A DNA stretch of 64,000 nt. Origin: Acetatifactor muris. Its GTDB lineage: Bacteria; Bacillota; Clostridia; Lachnospirales; Lachnospiraceae. Within the stretch, counting starts at the first letter, position 1. The number at the start of each line of letters is the position of its first letter. The notes under the pieces were generated by a model, which had not been told where the DNA came from, ran no database searches, and worked only from the letters and a program-made list of their open reading frames with translations. A program made the translations under genes and the position numbers. The stretch is taken from the NCBI GenBank assembly GCA_023663635.1, contig JAMPHD010000001.1, positions 72,695 to 136,694 of the forward strand. The letters run 5' to 3'. This document shows, one piece after another, positions 44,782-52,015 of the stretch.

Positions 44782-44810
44782 TTTACAATTTATTTGCAGT
44801 GGTATATGAT
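44782..44810 (+). promoter_or_regulatory. Promoter of thrS
   Basis: TTTACA (44782-44787) and TATGAT (44805-44810) are spaced by 17 bases just before the T-box leader. Confidence 0.6.
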
Positions 44811-44824
44811 TAGAAATCATAAAT

Positions 44825-45086
44825 AAAGCGTTGACGGGAAGAGTAGAATGTGGAAGAACGTCAGAGAGAACCGCCCCGGAGATCGCGCAGGCGATGTCGG
44901 GCGCTGCGAGCGGTTTGGTTCCGAGACATTTGAAGACCACCCCTGAGCGGCCGTAAAACGGCACGGCAGCCCCCGTTACGGGCAAATGAGTGGTATCGGC
45001 ATGCCGAAGGCAGCAGCCGTATACAATGAGGGTGGAACCGCGTGAACACGTCCCTTGCAGTCCCAAAGACTGCAGGGGACTTTTTT
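44825..45086 (+). ncRNA. T-box riboswitch of thrS
   Basis: This leader RNA senses uncharged tRNA-Thr. The T-box sequence AGGGTGGAACCGCG is exact at 45029-45042. AGTAGAA and AGAGAG (about 44842-44868) are stem I motifs. The terminator is GTCCCTTGCAGTC (45050-45062) with GACTGCAGGGGAC (45068-45080), one G-T pair, then six T residues. ACC triplets at about 44936-44942 (in GAAGACCACCCC) are candidate specifier codons for threonine, which fits the thrS gene downstream. When uncharged tRNA binds, the antiterminator forms and thrS is transcribed. Confidence 0.95.
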
Positions 45087-45163
45087 AGTGTCGGGCTGAG
45101 AGCGGATGGAGAAGACTTTCGCCGCGCGGGCCGGCACGGCAAACAATGGAGGAGGAAGGTAAA

Positions 45164-47134
45164 ATGAAGATCACATTGAAGGACGGCTCCGTGAAGGAGT
45201 ATGATGCCGCCAAAACAGTCTATGAGATCGCGCTGGATATCAGCGAAGGCTTGGCGAGAGCGGCATGCTGCGGCAAGATAAACGGAAAGGTGGCGGATCT
45301 GCGGACCCTTATAGAGGAAGACTGCGAGCTCTCCATCTGTACCGCCAATGACAAGGAGGGACTGGCCACCATCCGCCATACCACATCCCATGTGATGGCG
45401 GAGGCGGTCAAGAGACTTTTCCCCGACGCGAAGGTGACCATCGGCCCCAGTATCGAGACGGGTTTCTATTATGACTTTGACCATGCGCCCTTTTCCAGAG
45501 AGGACTTGGACGCCATCGAGGCGGAGATGAAGAAGATCATCAAGGCCGGCGCCAAGCTGGAGCGCTTTACCCTGCCCAGGGAGGAGGCCGTCAAATTCAT
45601 GGAGGAGCGCAACGAGCCCTACAAAGTGGAGCTGATCCGCGATCTTCCGGAGGACGCGGAGATCTCTTTCTACGATCAGGGCGGCTTTGTGGATCTGTGC
45701 GCCGGACCGCATCTGATGAGCGTAAAGGGGATCAAGGCTTTCAAGCTGACATCTTCCTCGGGAGCTTACTGGCGGGGCAATTCCGACAATGCCATGCTGC
45801 AGCGTATTTACGGGACTGCTTTTAACAAGAAAGAGGAGCTGGAGGAGTATCTGACTTTTCTGGAAAATATCAAGAACCGCGATCACAACAAATTGGGACG
45901 CGAGATGGAACTGTTCACCACAGTGGACGTGATCGGACAGGGACTGCCTCTGCTGATGCCCAAGGGCGCCAAGATCATTCAGACCATGCAGAGATGGATC
46001 GAGGATCTGGAGGACAATGAGTGGGGATATATGCGCACGAAGACGCCTCTCATGGCCAAGAGCGACCTCTACAAGCTCTCCGGCCACTGGGATCACTATC
46101 TGGACGGGATGTTCGTGTTGGGAGATCCCGAGAAGGACAAGGAAGTGATGGCTCTGCGCCCCATGACCTGCCCTTTCCAGTATTTTGTGTACAAGGCGAC
46201 ACAGCACTCCTATCGCGATCTGCCCTGCCGTTACAGCGAGACCTCCACGCTCTTTAGAAATGAGGATTCCGGGGAGATGCACGGTCTGACCCGCGTGCGC
46301 CAGTTCACCATCTCCGAGGGCCATCTGATCGTCCGTCCGGACCAGATGGTGGAGGAGTTCAAGAACTGTATGGCTCTTGCCAAATACTGTCTGCAGACTC
46401 TGGGCGTGGAGGAGGATGTGACATATCACCTCTCCAAATGGGATCCCGACAATCGGGAAAAATATATCGGAGAGCCCGAGGTCTGGGAGCAGACGGAGGG
46501 CAGCATCCGCCAAATTTTGCAGGAGTTGGACATTAACTTTGTGGAGGATGTGGGTGAGGCTGCCTTTTACGGCCCCAAAGTGGACATCAATGCCCGCAAT
46601 GTGTACGGCAAGGAGGACACCATGATCACCATACAGTGGGATGCCCTGTTGGCCGCTCAATATGATATGTATTATATCGACCAAAACGGCGACAAAGTGC
46701 GCCCTTATATCATTCACAGGACTTCCATGGGATGCTATGAGCGCACGCTGGCATGGCTGATCGAGAAATATGAGGGCAAGTTCCCCACGTGGCTCTGCCC
46801 CGAGCAGGTGCGCGTGCTGCCCATCTCCGAGAAGTTCGCGGACTATGCGGCCAAGGTGGAGAAGGAACTCAAGCAAAACGGCATTCTGGCCACCACGGAT
46901 CTGCGCTCCGAGAAGATTGGTTTTAAGATCCGTGAGGCCCGCCTTGCGAAGGTGCCCTATATGCTCGTGGTGGGCCAAAAGGAGGCCGAGGAGGGCGTTG
47001 TGTCCGTGCGCAGCCGCTTTGCGGGAGATGAGGGCGTGAAACCTTTGTCCGAGTTCATCACTCAGATCTGTGAGGAGATCCGCACAAAAGCCATCCGCAA
47101 GACCGAGGTGACCGAGGAGAGTAAACGGTCATGA
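45164..47134 (+). CDS. thrS: Threonine-tRNA ligase
   Basis: This 656-residue class II synthetase charges tRNA-Thr. It has the TGS domain (1-60), the editing domain with HTTSHVMAEAVKRLFPD and FVDLCAGPHLM, and the catalytic core with zinc ligands in MTCPFQYF, RYSETSTLFRNEDSGEMHGLTRVRQFT and HRTSMGCYERTLAWLIE. The anticodon-binding domain closes the protein (VRVLPISEKFADYAAKVEKEL). The start at 45164 lies after GGAGGAAGG; an ATG six codons upstream overlaps that site. Expression is controlled by the T-box. No second thrS is in the window. Confidence 0.98.
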   Translation: MKITLKDGSVKEYDAAKTVYEIALDISEGLARAACCGKINGKVADLRTLIEEDCELSICTANDKEGLATIRHTTSHVMAEAVKRLFPDAKVTIGPSIETGFYYDFDHAPFSREDLDAIEAEMKKIIKAGAKLERFTLPREEAVKFMEERNEPYKVELIRDLPEDAEISFYDQGGFVDLCAGPHLMSVKGIKAFKLTSSSGAYWRGNSDNAMLQRIYGTAFNKKEELEEYLTFLENIKNRDHNKLGREMELFTTVDVIGQGLPLLMPKGAKIIQTMQRWIEDLEDNEWGYMRTKTPLMAKSDLYKLSGHWDHYLDGMFVLGDPEKDKEVMALRPMTCPFQYFVYKATQHSYRDLPCRYSETSTLFRNEDSGEMHGLTRVRQFTISEGHLIVRPDQMVEEFKNCMALAKYCLQTLGVEEDVTYHLSKWDPDNREKYIGEPEVWEQTEGSIRQILQELDINFVEDVGEAAFYGPKVDINARNVYGKEDTMITIQWDALLAAQYDMYYIDQNGDKVRPYIIHRTSMGCYERTLAWLIEKYEGKFPTWLCPEQVRVLPISEKFADYAAKVEKELKQNGILATTDLRSEKIGFKIREARLAKVPYMLVVGQKEAEEGVVSVRSRFAGDEGVKPLSEFITQICEEIRTKAIRKTEVTEESKRS

Positions 47135-47239
47135 CCGGTCAAAATCAATAAAATCGGTATAGATCAAAACCAATCCGGGCAAACTGATCTCTGTGCAGTC
47201 TTTATCATACAGACGGGACTGCGCAGAAGGAGGATTGCC

Positions 47240-47560
47240 ATGGCGGATTTAAAATGCGGCGTTGAAAATTGTACCTACAATAAGGAGTGCCTCTGCAGCA
47301 AGGGCGACATCATGGTGGGCGGCAAACATGCCTGCAACTGTGACGACACCTGCTGTGAGAGCTTTGCGGAGCGCAGGGAGGGACATGATGCCTTCACAAG
47401 CTCCCTGGAGCATCCCAGCAGGACCATCAGCATTGACTGCGAGGCCATCAGATGCATCCACAACAGCAATTATAAATGCGTGGCGGACCATGTGGATATC
47501 AGGGGCTGCGGCGCATGTAATTGCGGGGAGACGAATTGCGCTACTTTTGCGGAGAGGTAG
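47240..47560 (+). CDS. DUF1540 protein with two cysteine-rich domains
   Basis: This 106-residue protein has two DUF1540 units. The first is CGVENCTYNKECLCS...ACNCDDTCCESF (about 6-43) and the second CEAIRCIHNSNYKCVADHVDI...ACNCGETNCATF (about 67-105). Each has six to eight cysteines and may bind a metal. The family has no known role and is found in spore-forming Clostridia. GAAGGAGG precedes the ATG. It lies alone between thrS and infC, followed by a hairpin element. Confidence 0.88.
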   Translation: MADLKCGVENCTYNKECLCSKGDIMVGGKHACNCDDTCCESFAERREGHDAFTSSLEHPSRTISIDCEAIRCIHNSNYKCVADHVDIRGCGACNCGETNCATFAER

Positions 47561-47618
47561 GATACTGACGGGAAAGTGGTCCCTGTCACGAATATTTGGC
47601 ATGTTGGGTTTCGATGGA

Positions 47619-47668
47619 GCGATTGTTCCTGTGAGGTCACGTTGGAACAATCGCCCCTCGGAGCAGGA
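47619..47668. repeat. Second copy of the CCCTCGGAGCAGGA hairpin element
   Basis: GCGATTGTTCC (47619-47629) pairs perfectly with GGAACAATCGC (47644-47654) over a 14-base loop, and CCCTCGGAGCAGGA follows at 47655-47668. In the element at 40438-40647 the same motif follows the arm AACAACTGTC. The surrounding bases otherwise differ. There is no T run, so it is not a plain terminator. Confidence 0.6.
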
Positions 47669-47761
47669 CTTCCGGGATAATTGAAGTGCTTTAGGAAAAA
47701 TTTACAAATAGTTTTGGAAACTATTTTGCGGAAAATTTTCAGAAAAAATTTCTTGGTGCTA

Positions 47762-47790
47762 TTGACAAATCCGGCCACAGATGTTATTTT
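47762..47790 (+). promoter_or_regulatory. Promoter of infC-rpmI-rplT
   Basis: A perfect TTGACA (47762-47767) is 17 bases before TATTTT (47785-47790). Confidence 0.65.
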
Positions 47791-47794
47791 ATAT

Positions 47795-47985
47795 AAGTGC
47801 GTGAGGGCAGAAATGTCCGCACTGCGGTAAAACAAGCAGAGTATCCACTCTCACCTTACGGCGATCGGGCTTGTAAGCGTTCAGATTTGCATAGGGCATT
47901 CTTATGTACATAGGGTGTATGTGTGATTTGGGTGGATAGCGATGCTGTCCGCTTTTTATTTTCTTATGTATGGAGGTATACGACC
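47795..47985 (+). ncRNA. L20-type leader of infC-rpmI-rplT with attenuator
   Basis: This is an RNA leader of about 190 bases before infC. Local stems include AGTGCG/CGCACT and CTTAC/GTAAG. The last hairpin, GTGGATAGC (47932-47940) with GCTGTCCGC (47944-47952), is nine pairs with a three-base loop and is followed by TTTTTATTTT, an intrinsic terminator just ahead of the ribosome site. Position, size and terminator match the L20 leader of Firmicutes, in which L20 binding ends transcription. The L20-binding folds themselves were not verified. Confidence 0.75.
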
Positions 47986-48495
47986 ATTAGCGATTTAATG
48001 ATTAACGAACAAATTCGTGACAAAGAGGTGCGTGTAATCGGGGAGAATGGGGAACAACTTGGCGTTATGTCTTCCAAAGATGCCATGAAACTGGCGATGG
48101 ATGCGGAATTGGATCTGGTGAAGATCGCGCCCACGGCGCAACCGCCCGTGTGCCGGATCGTGGATTACGGCAAGTTCAAGTATGAGCAGCTCCGCAAAGA
48201 GAAGGAAGCCAAGAAGAAACAGAAGACGATCGAGATCAAGGAGATCAGACTTTCCCCAAATATTGACACCAATGATCTGAATACCAAGACCAATGCAGCC
48301 AGAAAATTTCTGACCAAAGGCGACAGGGTGAAGATCACCTTGAGATTCAGAGGTCGTGAGATGGCTCATATGAACAACAGCAAGCACATTTTGGATGATT
48401 TTGCCGAGAACCTGGCGGATGTGGCCGTGGTGGAGAAGGCGCCCAAGGTGGAAGGCAGAAGCATGACCATGTTCCTCGCGCAGAAGAAACAGTGA
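47986..48495 (+). CDS. infC: Translation initiation factor IF-3, AUU start
   Basis: This 169-residue factor keeps 30S subunits free and checks start codons. The N-terminal domain runs ISDLMINEQIRDKEVRVIGENGEQLGVMSSKDAM, the lysine-rich linker is near 75-85, and the C-terminal domain has TKGDRVKITLRFRGREMAH and SMTMFLAQKKQ. GGAGG at 47972-47976 is nine bases before an ATT at 47986, whereas the first ATG (47998) would be 21 bases away. An AUU start is the classical infC signal that lets IF-3 limit its own synthesis. Hence ATT is taken as the start. Confidence 0.95.
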   Translation: MSDLMINEQIRDKEVRVIGENGEQLGVMSSKDAMKLAMDAELDLVKIAPTAQPPVCRIVDYGKFKYEQLRKEKEAKKKQKTIEIKEIRLSPNIDTNDLNTKTNAARKFLTKGDRVKITLRFRGREMAHMNNSKHILDDFAENLADVAVVEKAPKVEGRSMTMFLAQKKQ

Positions 48496-48611
48496 GGACA
48501 GGGCGAAGTAAGTGATGCAGGCGCCGGGGTGAACATTGCCCTGTGTGCATCAAATAAGCGGTGAAGGCTTTGGCGCCTGCCGTACAATATGAATATCAGG
48601 AGGAAATAGCT

Positions 48612-48809
48612 ATGCCCAAAATGAAGACAAGCAGAGCAGCTGCTAAGCGTTTTAAAGTGACCGGTACCGGTAAATTGAAAAGATCCAAAGCGTACAAGAG
48701 CCATATCTTAACCAAGAAGAGCACCAAGAGAAAGCGCAATCTGAGAAAGCCCGCAATCACGGATGCAACCAATGTTAAGAATATGAAGAAGATTTTACCC
48801 TATTTATAA
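48612..48809 (+). CDS. rpmI: Ribosomal protein L35
   Basis: This 65-residue basic 50S protein begins [35 protein letters not shown], the standard L35 pattern. The start at 48612 has AGGAGG nine bases upstream. It lies between infC and rplT in the usual operon. Confidence 0.97.
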   Translation: MPKMKTSRAAAKRFKVTGTGKLKRSKAYKSHILTKKSTKRKRNLRKPAITDATNVKNMKKILPYL

Positions 48810-48833
48810 TTCGGGCAAGGAGGAGAAGCGAAG

Positions 48834-49190
48834 ATGGCAAGAATTAAAGGTGGCTTGAATGCCAAGAAGAAACATAATCGTGTACTGAAACTCGCAAAGG
48901 GTTACAGAGGCGCAAGGAGCAAACAGTACAGAGTTGCAAAGCAGTCCGTTATGAGGGCTTTGGCAAGTTCCTACGCGGGCAGAAAAGAGAAAAAGCGTCA
49001 GTTCAGAAGACTCTGGATCGCGCGTATCAACGCCGCTGCAAGAATGAACGGTCTGTCCTACAGCAAATTCATGTATGGTCTGAAACAGGCGGATGTGGAG
49101 ATCAACAGAAAGATGTTGGCCGAGATGGCAGTGAACGATGCCGAGGGATTTAAGACCCTGGCTGATCTGGCAAAGAGCAAGATCGCGTAA
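48834..49190 (+). CDS. rplT: Ribosomal protein L20
   Basis: This 118-residue basic protein is needed for early 50S assembly and, in Firmicutes, represses its own operon by binding the leader. [36 protein letters not shown] and [22 protein letters not shown]-type motifs are intact. AAGGAGGAG precedes the ATG, and a terminator follows. Confidence 0.97.
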   Translation: [118 protein letters not shown]

Positions 49191-49213
49191 TGGATCTGAA
49201 TGAGAAGAAGATG

Positions 49214-49246
49214 AAAAGGATGGGGTGATCGGCCCCGTCCTTTTTT
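49214..49246 (+). terminator. Terminator of the infC-rpmI-rplT operon
   Basis: AAAAGGATGGGG (49214-49225) pairs with CCCCGTCCTTTT (49233-49244), one G-T pair, with the T run to 49246. Confidence 0.85.
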
Positions 49247-49293
49247 GGTAAACATAAGGGAAGTTCGCGGAGCGTGCTGCCCGTTGTCGGAGA

Positions 49294-49824
49294 TTAATCT
49301 GTCTTTAAATAATCCCAGAGCCAAATCTCCGGTTCATGACCCGTGCCATGCATATAAACCCCTTTTGTATAGTTTTCATTATACAGCTCCATGATCTGCA
49401 GGGAATACCAACCCAATTTGCTTTCATCCTCATCGGATTCCTTATAATAGATAATGCGCATGCAATACGTTTTGCCGTCAATAACAAAATTATAAGAGGG
49501 TGTCAGCATATTTGTTATTTTGCCGTGATTCGACCAACGTTCAAAGGTATCGCTTAATTCATAATCCCCGGTCCATCCCGGAAATTCCTCTATGAAACGA
49601 TCGACTTTTTCATCAAAATGATCTATGTTATCCTTGGCATAAGGGGAAAACATATCTTTGATCGCCTGAGCGTCTTTTCTATCCACCGCGTCAATCAAAA
49701 ATTCGATCGTGGTCTGCGCGTCCGCATAGACAGGGTTTACGCGCTGCTTTTGGGGAAAGGCGCATCCTGCTATACCCCAAACCATAATAAAGCATATCAG
49801 AATATTGAATATTCTTTTCTTCAT
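49294..49824 (-). CDS. DUF5104-family lipoprotein, copy 1
   Basis: This 176-residue lipoprotein has a signal peptide ending in WGIAGC. The mature part reads TTIEFLIDAVDRKDAQAIKDMFSPYAKDNIDHFDEKVDRF, which resembles the NTF2-like or DUF5104 fold, then a beta-rich half with MRIIYYKESDEDESKLGWYSLQIMELYN. The start at 49824 is the methionine before the signal peptide. It is one of three paralogues here (others at 50924 and 58067). Its first half is about 97% identical at the DNA level to copy 2, but the C-terminal third diverges. Function unknown; it is AT-richer than the ribosomal genes beside it. Confidence 0.8.
   Translation of the reverse strand: MKKRIFNILICFIMVWGIAGCAFPQKQRVNPVYADAQTTIEFLIDAVDRKDAQAIKDMFSPYAKDNIDHFDEKVDRFIEEFPGWTGDYELSDTFERWSNHGKITNMLTPSYNFVIDGKTYCMRIIYYKESDEDESKLGWYSLQIMELYNENYTKGVYMHGTGHEPEIWLWDYLKTD
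49534..49797. repeat. 264-bp direct repeat, left copy
   Basis: This stretch within DUF5104 copy 1 matches 51170-51433 base for base over 264 positions with about eight differences counted by eye and no gaps. Both lie in the same orientation, 1.6 kb apart, and bracket the ADP-ribosyltransferase-like module. Confidence 0.9.
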
Positions 49825-49873
49825 GATCGCATTTCCCCGACTTTTTCTGAATGTCGCAAACAAGAAACACATT

Positions 49874-50497
49874 CTATACCATGTCCCATTTACTGTCCGG
49901 TAATAATGGACTGAAATATCCTTTTATACAATTAGGATTAATGATACACAATTGAACATGGGATTTTTCCCTGATGCCGGATTCGGGATACACAGGGGCA
50001 CCCTCTATAAAAATTCCTCTGACACTGTCATAACTTTTAACATGTAATTCTCTATTGTATTGATGAATACGTTGAATAACAGCGCAGTCAAGTTCTCTTA
50101 ACAAAAGGTCACTATTTTCTTTAACATTTCTGTTGATCGGTAATTTTTTTCCATGAAGAGAAAGTTCGTAGGACAATATTTCGTATCCGGTTCTTAGCAC
50201 TTCGGCGCTGCCATAATCTGTCAAATTTAAACAATGACCCAATGTTATAACAGCTCCGATAACAGCAGGTTTCTTTTTCTTTTCATCCGGGTGCTCTTTA
50301 TGCTTTCGTTCACAGTATTCTATTGCCCAATCCTGAGCTCTTGAAAAACTGTTTTCCCAAAAATATATTCCGTTGCCAAGCCAATCATAAGAATTAATGC
50401 TTGGTAATAGTGATTCGTGCTCATATAAAACTTTTTTGTAGGTTTCTTCATCACAACCATGAAATGCCAGTACCAAATTAGGTAAATTGCTATACAT
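49874..50497 (-). CDS. PARP-like ADP-ribosyltransferase-fold protein, candidate toxin
   Basis: This 207-residue protein is unannotated by any family I can name with certainty. The pattern FHGCDEETY (residues 12-20) and WLGNGIYFWENSFSRAQDWA (39-58) lines up with the H-G and G-x-G-I-Y-F-x5-S-x-A segments of PARP-type ADP-ribosyltransferases, so H13 and Y45 would hold NAD+. The segment SHVQLCIINPNCIKGYF (about 180-196) resembles the third PARP strand; the usual glutamate is replaced, as happens in mono-ADP-ribosylating or altered members. AGAGG lies six bases before the ATG. It starts seven bases after a small upstream gene, as in toxin-antitoxin pairs. The fold is inferred; no activity is shown. 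Confidence 0.65.
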   Translation of the reverse strand: MYSNLPNLVLAFHGCDEETYKKVLYEHESLLPSINSYDWLGNGIYFWENSFSRAQDWAIEYCERKHKEHPDEKKKKPAVIGAVITLGHCLNLTDYGSAEVLRTGYEILSYELSLHGKKLPINRNVKENSDLLLRELDCAVIQRIHQYNRELHVKSYDSVRGIFIEGAPVYPESGIREKSHVQLCIINPNCIKGYFSPLLPDSKWDMV

Positions 50498-50503
50498 ATA
50501 TCG

Positions 50504-50737
50504 TTACCTCTTCTGTGTACTTGTCCGCATAAATCCATAGTGTTCCGTAAATTCACCATTCTCACCAATGATTTTACTTTGCCTTAAATTTTCAAGAGAA
50601 ATTCTTTGGGCCTGACTTTGTTCCATGCTTTTTAATTTTTGTAAATATTCTTTCATCCCGCTTATATAAGCTATTTTCTCGCATTCCATTAACTCTACGG
50701 ATGGCATGATGTGCACCTCGCTTTCTCTTTTTTCCAT
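50504..50737 (-). CDS. Small protein upstream of the ART-like gene, candidate antitoxin
   Basis: This 77-residue (or 67-residue) protein is not recognised. It is helical, with LMECEKIAYISGMKEYLQKLKSMEQSQAQRIS, and a polar tail. Two starts both have GAGGTG at good distance: 50737 (MEKRESE) and 50707 (MPSVELM). Its stop is seven bases before the ATG of the ART-like gene. The ribosome site AGAGG of that gene is part of its last codons, so the two are cotranscribed and coupled. A small helical partner before a putative toxin suggests an antitoxin or an adaptor. Confidence 0.6.
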   Translation of the reverse strand: MEKRESEVHIMPSVELMECEKIAYISGMKEYLQKLKSMEQSQAQRISLENLRQSKIIGENGEFTEHYGFMRTSTQKR

Positions 50738-50752
50738 ATTGTAACACCTCAA

Positions 50753-50923
50753 TCATTAAATTTCAATAACTGAGTATATGGCATTCCCGCATTGCACTAA
50801 TCTGCATGACAAAAAGCTTATCATACACTCAGCTCCAAACCAACTTTTTTACATATTATAGGTCTTAGCAACGCGATTATTCCTAATAGTTCTTCAATAT
50901 ATTGAATTTAAAACGTTTAATAG
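50753..50923. other. Intergenic stretch without visible features
   Basis: This AT-rich 171-base gap lies between the small gene and DUF5104 copy 2. No open frame or clear hairpin was found, though the promoter of the small gene must lie here. Confidence 0.4.
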
Positions 50924-51460
50924 CTAATCAGTCCCGTCTTTCAAATAATCCCAGAGCAAAATATCCGGTTCGTCTTTTGTGCCATGCATATAAAAACCGT
51001 CAGAGTAGTCAGGATTCGGATATTCAAATATCTGCAGAGAATACCAACCTAATCTGGTTTCATCTTCATCTGCCTCTGTATAATAGATCATTCGGAGACA
51101 ATAGCCCTTATCATCTACGACATAATCAAAGGAAGGTGTCATCATGTATGTTATTTTACCGTGATCTGACCAACGTTCAAATGTATCGCTTAATTCATAA
51201 TCCCCGGTCCATCCCGGAAACTCCTCTATGAAACGGTCGATTTTTTCATCAAAATGATCTATGTTGTCCTTGGCATAGGGAGAAAACATATCTTTGATCG
51301 CCTGAGCGTCTTTTCTATCCACCGCGTCAATCAAAAATTCGATCGTGGTCTGCGCGTCCGCATAGACAGGGTTTACGCGCTGCTTTTGTGGAAAGGCGCA
51401 TCCTGCTATACCCCAAACCATAATAAAGCATATTAAAACAGTGAGTATCTTTTTGGGCAT
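50924..51460 (-). CDS. DUF5104-family lipoprotein, copy 2
   Basis: This 178-residue lipoprotein has the same signal peptide core and WGIAGC lipobox as copy 1 and an almost identical first half; its C-terminal part differs (RMIYYTEADEDETRLGWYSLQIFEYPNPDYSDGFYMHG). The start is placed at 51460 by alignment with copy 1; 51475 is an alternative start with AGGGAG very close upstream. Near identity limited to 264 bases suggests recent duplication or gene conversion. Function unknown. Confidence 0.78.
   Translation of the reverse strand: MPKKILTVLICFIMVWGIAGCAFPQKQRVNPVYADAQTTIEFLIDAVDRKDAQAIKDMFSPYAKDNIDHFDEKIDRFIEEFPGWTGDYELSDTFERWSDHGKITYMMTPSFDYVVDDKGYCLRMIYYTEADEDETRLGWYSLQIFEYPNPDYSDGFYMHGTKDEPDILLWDYLKDGTD
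51170..51433. repeat. 264-bp direct repeat, right copy
   Basis: This is the partner of 49534-49797, in the same orientation and within DUF5104 copy 2. Recombination between the two would delete or duplicate the small-protein/ART-like module and fuse the two lipoprotein genes in frame. Confidence 0.9.
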
Positions 51461-51475
51461 ATTTTCCGACTTCAT

Positions 51476-51950
51476 CGCTCCCTGCCACTTTCTAAATGTT
51501 CCATCGCAAATGAGATGCATCGGTGATAAATTCGTTGCGCTGATTCGGGCGTTTTCTGCAGCAGTGTCTAATTTTTTACCGGTTCCGTATTTAAGCGGAT
51601 AGAGATAACTTCTTTTTCGGGTTTGAATGGAATGAATTGCTGCATAATATCATCTTCTTTCACGGTGCTTTTTTACATTATTTGTTATTATAAGCTTTTT
51701 CGACAGACATATATATATTCGATATTATATCCGAAATATGAATATCAGGCAATAGGGATTTTGGGTTGTCCGGTGAGGGTTTTGATATGCGGGAGCGATC
51801 AAAATAAAAACGTGGGCGGCACAATAATGACGTTGAGAAATGAATGCAGATATGATATGATAACCTTATTCCGGGCAGGGAACGGCCGGATGGCCATCCA
51901 TCATAAATTAATTGAAAATTCTTAAAAGAAAACAAAGTACGGAGAGTGAA
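51476..51950. other. Intergenic stretch without a credible gene
   Basis: About 475 AT-rich bases between DUF5104 copy 2 and the Hsp70-like gene. A 100-codon open frame (51623-51925, plus strand) has a hydrophobic N-terminus but no ribosome site, odd composition, and no recognisable motif, so it is not called a gene. Confidence 0.4.
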
Positions 51951-51953
51951 AAG

Positions 51954-52002
51954 TTTGAAAGTAAACTTTCAAATATTGATTGGTATGCGTGCTGAAGCAC
52001 GC
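51954..52002 (+). promoter_or_regulatory. Palindrome and hairpin ahead of the Hsp70-like cassette
   Basis: TTTGAAAGTAAACTTTCAAA (51954-51973) is a perfect 20-bp palindrome. Eighteen bases on, GCGTGC-TGAA-GCACGC (51987-52002) is a tight hairpin 14 bases before the ATG. The first could be an operator; the second could affect translation start. No clear -35/-10 pair was identified near them. Confidence 0.55.
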
Positions 52003-52015
52003 CGGGGGTATAATT

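Noticed and set aside
51623..51925. A 100-codon open frame upstream of the Hsp70-like gene
   Set aside because: No ribosome site, AT-driven composition, no motif; only the N-terminus is hydrophobic. Treated as intergenic.
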